Below are positions 32,897 to 43,000 of a stretch of 64,000 nt of DNA, one piece after another. Source of the DNA: Bradysia coprophila. Taxonomy: Eukaryota; Arthropoda; Insecta; Diptera; Sciaridae. The position numbers were made by a program, and so were the translations under genes. How positions within the stretch are numbered: the first letter of the stretch is position 1; each line of letters starts with the position of its first letter. The notes under the pieces were generated by a model that worked only from the letters and a program-made list of their open reading frames with translations, ran no database searches and was not told the DNA's origin. The DNA lies in assembly GCF_014529535.1 (NCBI RefSeq), contig NW_023503592.1:1363248-1427247 (forward strand). The letters run 5' to 3'.

Positions 32897-34639
32897 ATGA
32901 CGGCGATTGCCACAATTATCAACTTGTTGCCAATTATTTGCGGAAATTATCAAGAACTACAGCTAATTGACAAATTGAATAATTTCTTCAGCTTCGATCA
33001 TAATCTTTTTCTGTGGGATTCATCAGCAGATATCAGCTGCCTTATAAGAGTGAACACACCGGTAGAATTTACGCCTCACACCTTTTATGCTTTTAAGAGC
33101 AACAGAGCCGATAACATTACTGGATTGGAAACGCTGGACAAAATAAGGACCAAAAATACATTGATGATTGTGGTTCCTGAAAGTTCCAAATTCGATGGAA
33201 GCAATAAGTTACTAGCACAAGTAAAGAAAATTCAACGACAGCAGATCAATATGAAAATCGCAATGTTTTTCACTCACATCGCAGCGAGAGACGATCTACA
33301 ATTGTTATTCGAGTGGTGTTGGAAGCATCGAATTATAAACATTTTTGCCGGGTCTCACTCATCTGACGCATTGTCCAGCGACGAGAGCTCCTTAAATACT
33401 TTCACTTACAATCCCTTCGGATCATTTGATTTAATAAATGTAACCGGCAGTGAATCATTCGACACATTTTTTCTCAGTCAGAGATCCAACTTTCAGCAAC
33501 ATCCACTTGTGTTGGGTATGGGAAAATCGTTCGATTGGGTGTCTGACGAATATTTGTGGCTAAGTGTATTTCGCGTTATGAATGCTTCATTCACAAAGGT
33601 TCAGAACAGTAATACAACAAGTTTGGAGAATGACATTGATATCTCGCCCCTGTTACACAATCACAATGAAGGCATACACTTCAATATGTATCCCGTCTAT
33701 ATCAGCCCAACAGTACTCGTTGTACCTGAGGCCTTAGAATATTCAGAGTTTGCGGCTTATCTACAAACCATTACGACACATAGCCGTTTCGGTTACTGTA
33801 TCGTGATCATCGTCATTTTGATGTTTCTCTTGAGCCTTTTTCGATACATCAAGCAGTCGAAAATATTATTTTTCGAGAGTATAGCAGATGTTCTCAATCT
33901 CATAATGAATGATAACGCAGCTATCAAATACCAGCAACTGTCTCGTGTCGAGCTCTGTCTCATACTTCCCTTAACCTTTGCTGGCCTAATTTTTGTGAAC
34001 GGTCTTTTGTCAAATTTTCAAAGCTACCTCATGCGCCCCATCAAACAGCCTCAAATTGATACCATTCCCGATATTTTCAAGTCACCGTTTCCGATTATCA
34101 CCTGGAGCCAAAATCAGAGACAAGAATTGCTTCATACGTTAGAAAATCTATCGCAACATGACGGCTGGAACAATAAAATCCATGCAGTTGAAGACTTCGG
34201 ATTGCTATGGCACCAGATCGCAAATTACAATAAATCAATTTCGTTTCTAATGGAATTGACCTACGTATACACTCTGCTCAGAGTGCAGAAGCGATTAAAT
34301 ATCAAAGGATATCATATTTGTCAAACACGTTATTCAAAATATGCCTACACCTATCTCATAAACGATGAATTTCCATTTATCGAACGGCTAAATGAGATTG
34401 TTCATTGGATACGGGATGCAGGCTTATATGACCAATGGTGGCGTGAAGATGACAGTGCATTTGAGAACAGGCTTCTGAAACAAAATGTCGAACATTACAA
34501 AAGTCTACAAAATTCTAATACGGATTTTCCGGTGCCGATGTTTATTGTATATGGATGGTTCGGAAGCGTGATTGTATTGGCAGCTGAAATGGCATGGAAG
34601 CGTTTTGGTGAATTGAAATATTTTACGTATTGTAGATAA
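32897..34639 (+). CDS. divergent ionotropic receptor (IR), intronless
   Basis: A complete 580-residue frame from ATG to TAA. Residues 1-16 are a hydrophobic N-terminal stretch consistent with a signal peptide. The extracellular ligand-binding lobe is weakly conserved. Membrane segments are at about 299-318 (M1) and 351-374 (M2/M3 region), ending NGLLSNFQSYLMRP, which corresponds to the conserved M3 of insect IRs. The last is at about 546-566 near the C-terminus, preceding AEMAWKRF. The layout (long N-part, ion-channel core, short tail) and the absence of introns match the divergent IR clades that mediate taste or contact chemosensation in flies; ligand and tissue are unknown. The canonical Arg/Thr/Asp glutamate-binding residues are not evident, as is usual for divergent IRs. 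The frame is open throughout, so the gene is probably functional. Confidence 0.9.
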   Translation: MTAIATIINLLPIICGNYQELQLIDKLNNFFSFDHNLFLWDSSADISCLIRVNTPVEFTPHTFYAFKSNRADNITGLETLDKIRTKNTLMIVVPESSKFDGSNKLLAQVKKIQRQQINMKIAMFFTHIAARDDLQLLFEWCWKHRIINIFAGSHSSDALSSDESSLNTFTYNPFGSFDLINVTGSESFDTFFLSQRSNFQQHPLVLGMGKSFDWVSDEYLWLSVFRVMNASFTKVQNSNTTSLENDIDISPLLHNHNEGIHFNMYPVYISPTVLVVPEALEYSEFAAYLQTITTHSRFGYCIVIIVILMFLLSLFRYIKQSKILFFESIADVLNLIMNDNAAIKYQQLSRVELCLILPLTFAGLIFVNGLLSNFQSYLMRPIKQPQIDTIPDIFKSPFPIITWSQNQRQELLHTLENLSQHDGWNNKIHAVEDFGLLWHQIANYNKSISFLMELTYVYTLLRVQKRLNIKGYHICQTRYSKYAYTYLINDEFPFIERLNEIVHWIRDAGLYDQWWREDDSAFENRLLKQNVEHYKSLQNSNTDFPVPMFIVYGWFGSVIVLAAEMAWKRFGELKYFTYCR

Positions 34640-35699
34640 ACTTTCTCACAGTTCTTTGCATATATTCTCTTTATAATTAGCCAAAAAAGTACCATGAAAC
34701 GTCGAAAAAAAAAACTGATCGAGACTTCTAGAGGGTGCCATTAGCTTCATTAACAGGCCATATTGACCGCGCATGGCATATAAGCTGTCTAGTGTTAGCC
34801 ATGTCAGTTTTCTGGTGACGTTCTTCGTCATGCATAACGTTCAAATTCCCTTGTTGATCTACACTATCTCTCGAATGATTAATTTGTTTGTTTGTATTGA
34901 CTCGCTTTTCTGTTAATCGATAAATAATAGTTTTTTGATGGAAAATATTTTCCAATTATAGAGTGATTACAAAATAATTGAATCTGTGTCATTATGTAAG
35001 TAGAATGTTAATGAACGTTTACTTTACTAGGGAGGTAATAGGCCCATTCCCTTCCTTAAGGAAAACCCTTTCACTCGCTCGTAAAGTAAAATGGCATACT
35101 GCACACGGGAAATAATTTGATACCTCGTATCAGGATGAGTAAAAGTACCTGAGGCTAATGCCTCATATGGATACGAGATATCAAATTACATCCCTGGTTT
35201 AGTTATCTACTATTTGTGTATATGCTGAACACGATGTTGTGTGTAGTGCGGTGAGAATAAAAAGATAAAATGAAAAAGAAAAAAATTGTTTGATTGATGA
35301 CTTGGCTCACACATAACTTCGCCCTTGTGTCCGAAAAAATGGTTCCGTTCGCCAGAAATGTACTGCAAAAAGTCTATTTTCGAAAAAGAAAATTTGTTCC
35401 ACAATTTTTCATACCCAATCATGTATGATAACTGACAAGCCCGAAAAACGAAAAGCGAGCGGATTGACACAAGGGACTATAGTGGGAAATCCCCACATAT
35501 GGAATATTATTTTGTTAAGTCGACCCTGAATAAATAGGCCTGCATATAAGTGTAATTAGACCTTAAAATCAAAGGTTTTAGCCACCTTTCCATCGATACC
35601 AAACACGTGTGGGTAGAGACTCGACGAACGTATTTTTTATTAGTACGTAAAATTATGACTCACAAACCAATTTTTCCTTTAAAAGTACCACATTTTTCA
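34640..35699. other. gene-poor interval with short repeats
   Basis: TTTACTTTACTAGGGAGGTA at about 35019 is also present at 17277, so it is a dispersed repeat. A hairpin at 35105-35197 pairs TTTGATACCTCGTATC with GATACGAGATATCAAA. No coding exon was seen. Confidence 0.55.
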
Positions 35700-36910
35700 T
35701 TTCATTTCATTTCATTTATTTCAGTTTCAAAATTACAAATACAAAAAACATCTGCGTAGCTCTAGTGTGACGAAGTCAATTCGAAAGAGCTACGAGTTTA
35801 ATGGTTTAATGGTTTTACTTTTTCAAAAAAAGATTTTGGCTCAGATAAATAATCAAAACATAGCTAACGCCGACCCGTACGAAAGACCTATTCGTATCAA
35901 AAGCCTTTACTGTGAAACTCTTCATTTCTTTTACTTCATTCTCTACTGAAAAGCTATTCGCCCTTTAAAATCACTTACATTATCTTTCTTTGCCTTGTTA
36001 GCATATACAAATAAATTGCTGGAGGCAATATAGACAGCCCCGTACGAAGTCAACTTTCATAAATTCCTATTTAAACAGCTATATACCGCTATATTTACCT
36101 ATATTTTCCTATGCTATTATATAGCTCTATATGCCTGTATATAGCTCAATATAGGTGAATATAGATATATATATAGATGTCCATATATGTAATGCCTGAA
36201 ACACCCCACACTCATAACAAATTATTTCCATGTTAACAGAAACTCTCTAAGTATCATTTTTCCCAAGATATTTCTATTTTACTAAAATCCAATATGGCCG
36301 CCGGCAGCCATTTTGTTAGGAGACCGGAAATAGTACCGACGCTTTACATTCGTTAATACCTTTCAAACAAAAAAAAATTCATGAAATTCGGTCAAAATTT
36401 ACTCGAGATATTGACAAAATACTCCACGTTCACTGTACGGCCGAGTAGCCAGATAAGAGCTCACTCCAAGAGACCTACCTCACGCTCCGGAGAACATAAT
36501 TTCAAAAACTTTTTTTTCCCTGATTGGTACGGTCAATACCTATCTAATATGTTCAAATACCTTTTACTTGACGTATCACTTACAAGTGTAACGTTTGAAT
36601 GTCCGGAGATATCTTCGAAAAACAGTAAAGCACTTATTGGGCCACAGCTCGGGAGGGGTCGATCCAAAATCACTCATCTTCGAACTTAGTCTGTCTTTTG
36701 ACATTACCAAACGGGAAAAAAAAGAATTTTCAAAATCGGATGCGTTTTACTCAAGTTATCGTGCAGACAGACGGACAGACGGACATATTTTTTTTCACTG
36801 ATTTGGCATCTCTAGACAACCACAATAGGTTTCCCCTTACTCAGGGAGTCCAATTCGACGTGTTACAAACGTATGCGTAAACCTATAAGACCCCAGTACT
36901 TCGTACGGGT
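35700..36910. mobile_element. dispersed repeat with GACCCGTACGAA-type ends (copy 2)
   Basis: From 35867 this matches 7540-8100 in blocks: CGCCGACCCGTACGAAAGAC at the left, a TATAG-rich palindromic stretch, ACAGCCCCGTACGAAG inside, and CTTCGTACGGGTCTAAAAA at the right end. The extra internal block (about 36270-36800) includes GACAGACGGACAGACGG and sequence inverted relative to the 29400-29570 repeat. This makes the copy a mosaic of related modules. A CATTTCATTT microsatellite sits at 35697-35725. Confidence 0.7.
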
Positions 36911-37500
36911 CTAAAAACGAATATTTTTGCGCACAAATGTAGGCTAGAAATTTTTCAAGGAGTGAGCGCTCTTAAAGTGAAATTATTATGAAATGTGTAC
37001 ATCTTAGAAATTGCGAAGCCCCGTACGACGTTCCTTTCAAATTTTAATTTATTGATACACATAGGCCACTTAGTAGCGACCAAAATCCAAGGACCCAAAT
37101 CTCAAATTTTGTCAACAACATTCCATTCTGCCTTCAATTACCTTACAAATAAAACAAAAATTAGTAAAATCTGATGAAATTTACTCGAGTTATATACTCG
37201 AGCGGCCTTAGTCCATTACCTTTCAAATGAAACAAAAATTAGGAAAAATTGATGAAATTTACAAGAATTTTATGCAAAATACACTTAGGAGTAGCCTTTC
37301 ATTTCTAGTGCCCTAACTCACAGTCCACTCACCCGATCTTTTTTCCTGGATTGGTATTGACAATACCTATCTGTTGCTGTTTCATTTAAATTTCCATCGT
37401 TTATTTTGCCATAGAGGGCCGACCCGAATATGCTCATCTTCGAACTATTTCAAGATATCGACGTGACAGACAGACAGACAAATTTTTATTGCGGATTCGT
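36911..37500. mobile_element. CCCCGTACGAAG-family pieces, inverted
   Basis: TTGCGAAGCCCCGTACGACG at about 37010 is the right-end module inverted. Partial 144-bp monomers (ATTTACTCGAG and ACCTTTCAAATGAAACAAAA text) follow inverted at 37070-37310, then GACAGACAGACAGAC near 37465. The copy is fragmentary, with no coding capacity. Confidence 0.65.
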
Positions 37501-37573
37501 CAGCAGAGCCTAATATTTGGGAATTAATTCTCTAAATTCCCTAAAATTCCCAAAAAGAAAAAAACAAAACATA

Positions 37574-37723
37574 CAGCCTTGGACAGTCAAAAAAGTGCAT
37601 TTTTATTCTATACGTGTTTCATCGATTTCAGCTGTTTTGCCATTGTAATTTGTATTATTAAAGCAGCTGAAATCGATAAACACGAAAATCATAAAAATAT
37701 ACTTTTTTGAATGTCCTTGGCTG
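37574..37723. mobile_element. 150-bp mariner-like MITE
   Basis: Inverted ends CAGCCTTGGACAGTCAAAAA and (right end, reverse-complemented) CAGCCAAGGACATTCAAAAA, flanked by TA on both sides (37572-37573 and 37724-37725). Arms of about 65 bp continue to GATTTCAGCTG. CAGN...CAAAAA ends with TA duplication are typical of Tc1/mariner derivatives (family knowledge). No transposase is present. Confidence 0.85.
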
Positions 37724-37725
37724 TA

Positions 37726-38489
37726 TTGAAAATAATATATTCAGTAAACATCCGAGGGGTGAACCACTTTTTCGAAGTATTGTTTGGATTATTTGGTGAT
37801 TATTTGTACCCAAATATTCTCAAAATAATATTTCAAAGTTTACATAACAAGTGATAAAAAGTCAAAAGTCCTGTTTTCATGTAAAGTTTGTTGATAAGAG
37901 GCGAAGCTCGGGTCAATAATGACACGAAACTTGATTTTTCAATTTTTTGACGTATTTTACACGCTGTAAGCTCCAAATAACTACTTTGGTTACCCTAGTG
38001 GTGTAATACGTTAATTTGGACTTTGAGGAACAACTCGAAGCAAAAAAGAAAATATATTTCGTGATTATTTCGAGGATTATTTGGTGCTTATTTGAGTTTT
38101 TTTTTTTAGGACGTTTGAATCACTCTTGAGGCTACTGGTATTTGGATGGTATTTGCTAAATGAAAAGTTGATTATTTTGATTATTTGGATTAACATGCGG
38201 TCTCCGATTTTAATGAGTGATAGCCCGTTAGATTCGTCTTTCAATTCTAGAGAACACGTATCGTTCATTTTTTTTCGAATATTTTTTTTAATCGGCTAAA
38301 GCGTTCAAAGGTGAAAGCATGTAAGAGGGTTCAGAAAACATTTATTTCACTCAAGAAACAATTATTTTAAGTTATTGTAATGTTATACTAATGTCGGCTT
38401 TGGAAAGACCTAGAGTATATGCCCTGGCTGGTACGAGTACATGCACGAGAATTATGCGTATACTCAGAGCCTAATATTTCAGGAATATT
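37726..38489. other. no gene seen
   Basis: AT-rich with repeated TTATTTGG(T/A)GATTATTT-like text between 37785 and 38185 but no clear unit. No exon was recognised. Confidence 0.45.
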
Positions 38490-38690
38490 TCCGGGTGCCA
38501 ATAGTTTCTTTATAATACTGTGTCCCTTTATGATACAGTGGCTAATGGCACCGGGTGCAAATAGTCTCTTTATTATACTAATGCTAATCGCACCCGGTGC
38601 CATTAGCCACAGGATTATAAAGAGACTATTGGCACCCGGTGCCATTAGCCACTGTATCATAAAGAGAATATTGGCACTGCAAGAAATATA
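38490..38690. repeat. compound palindrome with CACCCGGTGCCATTAGCCAC modules
   Basis: The modules GTGCCAATAGTCTCTTTAT and CACCCGGTGCCATTAGCCAC occur several times in both orientations. 38495-38573 pairs with 38590-38685, and the pieces also pair locally (ACCGGGTGC with GCACCCGGT). The result can fold into more than one nested hairpin. No coding function was seen, although both strands are open for 90 codons, which follows from the symmetry. Confidence 0.8.
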
Positions 38691-38999
38691 GAAATTGTGA
38701 AACTCGTACCAAAATGCGAAGAAAACACTTAGAATAGATCTGTTAATATATGTATGTTTATATACTTTGGAATAAACGCCGAGAGAGAAACGTCAAAATT
38801 TTTCGAAACCTTCAAAACTTTTTTCGAAATCTCCAAAATTTTACCTCAAAACTTCGAAATTTTCGAATTTCGGAGATTTGAAACTAAGAAAATTAAAATT
38901 TGATATTAAATGTACCGTAAATGAGTTTTGTAGAATACTGGGGAATTCATCCTTTACGAAATGAAACGTTAAGGTGTGTTGTTGGAACATGGGAAATGA

Positions 39000-39412
39000 G
39001 GGACTGAAGTTTTGACAAGTTATTTTTAATCAACGTAAAACATTATTCTAAGCAAAAAAAAAATTAACGGCATGCCTCTAAAATGCACCGATTTTTTACA
39101 AACTTAATTGAAAAAATTTATTTTACCCCAAAAGGACAGCCCCCAATACGACCAAATAGACCCTTACAAGCTGTTTTTCAGTTTGAATTGAAAATATATT
39201 GCAAGATATTCACTTCGCAGAGTAATTGAAATTATTTTAATGATCAAATACTACTTTTTTCTGGGCGCCCCTTTCGATTTAGGCGCCTATACTGCCTACA
39301 TTTTAGGTAAAATGAATTTTTTCAGTAACGTTTATAAAAAAATCGGAACAATTTTTTGCTTAGAAAAAGCGTTTTATTTCGATTAAAAATAACTTGTCAA
39401 AACTTCAGTCCC
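39000..39412. mobile_element. non-autonomous TIR element, about 413 bp
   Basis: Ends are GGGACTGAAGTTTTGACAAG, inverted at the right, with homology running about 65 bp (TTATTTTTAATC ... CTAAGCAAAAAA). No target duplication was identified. The interior is non-coding. Confidence 0.8.
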
Positions 39413-39454
39413 CCATTCATCCTAAAGGCGAATTGTTCGATAATAATATGAATT

Positions 39455-39615
39455 CATCCCTTTACGAAATGTAACGTAAATGAGTTTTGTAGAATACTGG
39501 AGAATTCATCCTTGTACCAAATGTAACGTAAATGTGTTTTGTAGAATCCTAGAGAAATCCTCCTTTTACGAAATGTAACCTTTACGTTATATTTCGTAAA
39601 AGGATGAATTCCTTT
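39455..39615. repeat. degenerate 50-60 bp tandem repeat
   Basis: Three units share TTTACGAAATGTAACGTAAA, TGTTTTGTAGAATAC and GAATTCATCC. A further unit lies across the TIR element at 38930-38965, so the 39000-39412 element appears to have landed inside this tandem array. Confidence 0.7.
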
Positions 39616-39628
39616 AAAGTGAACAATC

Positions 39629-40279
39629 TGGTTTCAGCACAAACGACCATTTGCAGGTGATGAGAACGCTTATTGAGAAGTGTCGCGAATACAACATCGA
39701 CATAGTCTTGCTATTCTTAGACTTCGAAAAAGCTTTCGATTCAGTGGAAACATGGTCGATATTGGACGCATTAGACGAATGTAGAGTAGACTCAAGGTAC
39801 TCCAACACAATTCGATATGTGTACAAAAATGCTACTTCATGTATAAAACTTCATAAGAGCACGGAGAAATTCAGAATTGGCCGATGTGTAAGGCAGGGTG
39901 ACACCATTTCACCGAAATTATTCACGGCGATTCTGCAGAGTGTTTTTAGGAAGTTAAACTGGAGGAAAATGGGAATAAAGATAAATGGAGAGTACCTGAG
40001 CAATCTCCGCGTCGCTGATGACATTGTACCGATAGCAGCGAATCTAGGTCAGGCTCAGCTTATGCTACAACAGTTAAGTGAAGAAGCAAGCAAAGTTGGC
40101 CTCAAGATGAACTTATCGAAAACAAAAGTCATGACCAACATAACATCGGGGACGATAGAGATATCAAAATTGGTGACACTGTCATTGAACGAGTCGACAG
40201 CTATGTATATCTAGGACATAAACTGAAGTTAGGTCTGGACAACCAAACTGCAGAAATAAGACGTAGGATTGGTCTTGCA
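39629..40279 (+). pseudogene. RTE-like reverse transcriptase fragment
   Basis: Reads SGFSTNDHLQVMRT onward, nearly identical to the RT core of the 41100-42475 copy. The palm motif is RVADD, with Val replacing the Phe of RFADD in the other copies. A small duplication (AACAT, near 40139-40145) shifts the frame, and homology ends abruptly near 40279, so 5', 3' and endonuclease parts are all missing. It is not functional. Confidence 0.9.
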
Positions 40280-41099
40280 AATATTCTCAAAAGCTCGAAA
40301 TACATAGTCTCACGGCCATACAAAAGTTTCGGTCTCAACAACGGTCTCAAATACGTTTTTTTTTCACCGGGGCATCGTAGGATGCCCCTTTGTACTTCTA
40401 CGGGGCTAAAAGCAATGTTCGAACGAAATTTAGGTTTGTCCACCCCTCGACGTGAACCATGGAAGAGCAAGAGCTCTGTTTATTCTCGTTGCTTTTATTA
40501 TAGTGTTAGCATTTCGTTAATAGACATTTCAGAGGGGGGAATTTACACATCATAATTTTTTGGGCATTGCTCGTCACTGATAGTAGGACGTATCGAATTT
40601 TAAGTTCCACGATGACCTGTGTACTGACAACGTAAGTCGTTTTGTGGTTGATTGTTCCGGCTCCCCCCGGAAAGAAGCCCCCCAGACGTCTTTGAGTTTC
40701 CGATGGTCATAACTCGGAAAGTTGAGAGTATGCTTGAAAACAATGTTCTAGTGTAATGAAGTGCGTTGATAACTTTACAAAACTTCCGAAGAAACCGATG
40801 GTCCCCAGGGTGTCCCTACAGAGATTGCTTAACATCGGTGCTGGTAAGCTATGCTGCGAAGTTCAATTTTTCGTAAATATATCTACCGGAACTATCAACC
40901 ACATGCCCGAACACAGTTTTTGATGATCTAAATACGTTTTCCGCACACCCGCTATCGAGAACCTTAAAATTCGCAAAAATTCAATACGTCCTAACCGATA
41001 TGGCCTAGCACTGAGAATAAGCGCTATGAATATGATCTTCGACAAGCGCTCCCTGGACACAGTGTGGATACACGGGAAAAGTTGAAAATTGTTCTCGAG
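40280..41099. other. no gene seen; one CCCCGTA hairpin module
   Basis: 40350-40416 carries the palindromic module as CCGGGGCATCGTAGGATGCC, then CTTCTACGGGGCTAAAA, a variant of the CCCCGTACGAAGTAC terminus. The rest is non-coding by eye. Confidence 0.55.
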
Positions 41100-42475
41100 G
41101 GATGATTTTCTTCTTCTTCTTCTTTTTCAGCCTGTTTCTATCCACTGCTGGATGTAGGCCTCTCCAACTTCTTTCCATTTCGTACGATCCATTGCCATTT
41201 GCTGCCAGTTTGTACCTGCAATATTCTTAATTCCGTTTGTCCATCTCTCTGGTGGTCTACCTATAGCTCGTCTTTTATATGGTCGCCAGTTCATGATCTT
41301 TTTGGTCCAACGTTCGTCTGTCCTTCTTGCAATATGTCCCGCCCAGCTCCATTTCAGAGATGCTATTCTTTCCATGACATCAACGACCCTGGTTTGTTGT
41401 CGAATCCATTGATTCGTCATTCTGTCTCTGAGTGTTATTCCGAGCATACTCCGTTCCATGGCTCTTTGTGTCACTCTCAATTTATCTTCGGATGCTTTTG
41501 TTAAAGTTAACGTTTCCGCTCCATAAGTGAGCACTGGAAGGACACAAGTGTCGAAGACTTTGCGTTTCAGACTATTATTCATTTTGCTTTTGAAAATTAG
41601 TCTGAGTTTTCCGAACGCTGCCCATGCAAGACCAATCCTACGTCTTATTTCTGCAGTTTGGTTGTCCAGACCTAACTTCAGTTTATGTCCTAGATATACA
41701 TAGCTGTCGACTCGTTCAATGACAGTGTCACCAATTTTGATTTCTATATCGTCCCCGATGTTGGTCATGACTTTTGTTTTCGATAAGTTCATCTTGAGGC
41801 CAACTTTGCTCGCCTCTTCACTTAACTGTTGTAGCATAAGCTGAGCCTGACCTAGATTCGCTGCTATCGGTACAATGTCATCAGCGAAGCGGAGATTGCT
41901 CAGGTACTCTCCATTTATCTTTATTCCCATTTTACTCCAGTTTAACTTCCTAAAAATACTCTGCAGAATCGCCGTGAATAATTTCGGTGAAATGGTGTCA
42001 CCCTGCCTTACACCTCGGCCAATTCTGAATTTCTCCGTGCTCTTATGAAGTTTTATACATGAAGTAGCATTTTTGTACACATATCGAATTGTGTTGGAGT
42101 ACCTTGAGTCTACTCTACATTCGTCTAATGCGTCCAATATCGACCATGTTTCCACTGAATCGAAAGCTTTTTCGAAGTCTATGAATAGCAAGACTATGTC
42201 GATGTTGTATTCACGACACTTCTCAATAAGCGTTCTCATCACCTGAAAATGGTCGTTTGTGCTGAAACCAGATCTGAAAGCAGCTTGTTCAACAGGTTGG
42301 TAGAAGTCGAACTTGTTAGTGTTCCTCTTCGTAATGATTTTCATAAACAACTTGTAGAGTGTTGACAATAGGCTTATGGGTCGGTAATTTTCCAGCTTTG
42401 TTGATTTTACACCAATATAAACTAAGCTGTCCTCTAAATGTCCTGTGCCCCAAACATTGACAATTGACAATTTAG
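41100..42475 (-). pseudogene. RTE-like non-LTR element, RT and C-terminal region, 5'-truncated
   Basis: A single open minus-strand frame of about 447 codons (42470-41127) covers the RT core and C-terminal domain. Motifs are NYRPISLLSTLYKLFMKI, LLFIDFEKAFDSV (motif A), GVRQGDTISPKLF (motif B), RFADDIVPI (motif C) and a C-terminal MLGITLRDR ... WAGHIARR segment. The frame ends AYIQQWIETG and is followed by an (AAG)n tail on the minus strand (plus strand 41100-41128), typical of RTE-type 3' ends. The apurinic endonuclease domain is absent, so this is a 5'-truncated copy. Intact RT motifs mean the truncation is recent. Confidence 0.9.
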
Positions 42476-42478
42476 TTT

Positions 42479-43000
42479 TTTGGACACTCCTACTGTACTG
42501 CCGTTATGGAACCATAACAGATCGTGTTTCTTCACTGATCGTACCAAACTGATAAATCTATTGCAATGCCGTAGTTTCCGTAAAAAACTTAACTTTTTTT
42601 AACGAAAAGAATTTTTATTGTTCTTAAAAAAGGTCAGTCTCAACAGATTACGGCAGTGCAGCTCGAAGGTTTTCTACTGAGTGATCAGTTCTATAAAAAC
42701 GTAATAACCAGCTCTTCACGTTACATTTTGCAGAAGGGAACACTAGGTTTTTGTATTACAGTTTGTAATTGGAATCTATCTCATTTCATTTTCTTGTGTA
42801 CGAGTAGTAACTCTGCCTTTTCTTAGTTTTTTGCCAAACGCCCGACCTGCCTCGAAGGTTTGTGTCTGAGATAAGCTACTCGGCAAGAGACATTAATCAC
42901 CTCAATAGTCCCGATAGTCCAGAAGGGAACCCAACAAAACTCTCCAATAAAGCGTTAAACGTCTTAAATTTTGTCGTTTTATTTGCCAAAAACAATTCAG
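42479..43000. other. 3' flank of the zinc-finger gene
   Basis: On the minus strand an AATAAA (plus-strand TTTATT at 42978-42983) follows the zinc-finger stop by 18 bases. Nothing else was recognised. Confidence 0.55.

Noticed and set aside
38388..38691. Two 90-codon frames with repeated peptide APGAIS
   Set aside because: Symmetric openness on both strands caused by the compound palindrome.
41199..41504. 101-codon plus-strand frame (and its twin at 61754-62059, minus)
   Set aside because: Antisense shadow of the conserved RTE-like coding sequence; the same shadow appears in both copies.
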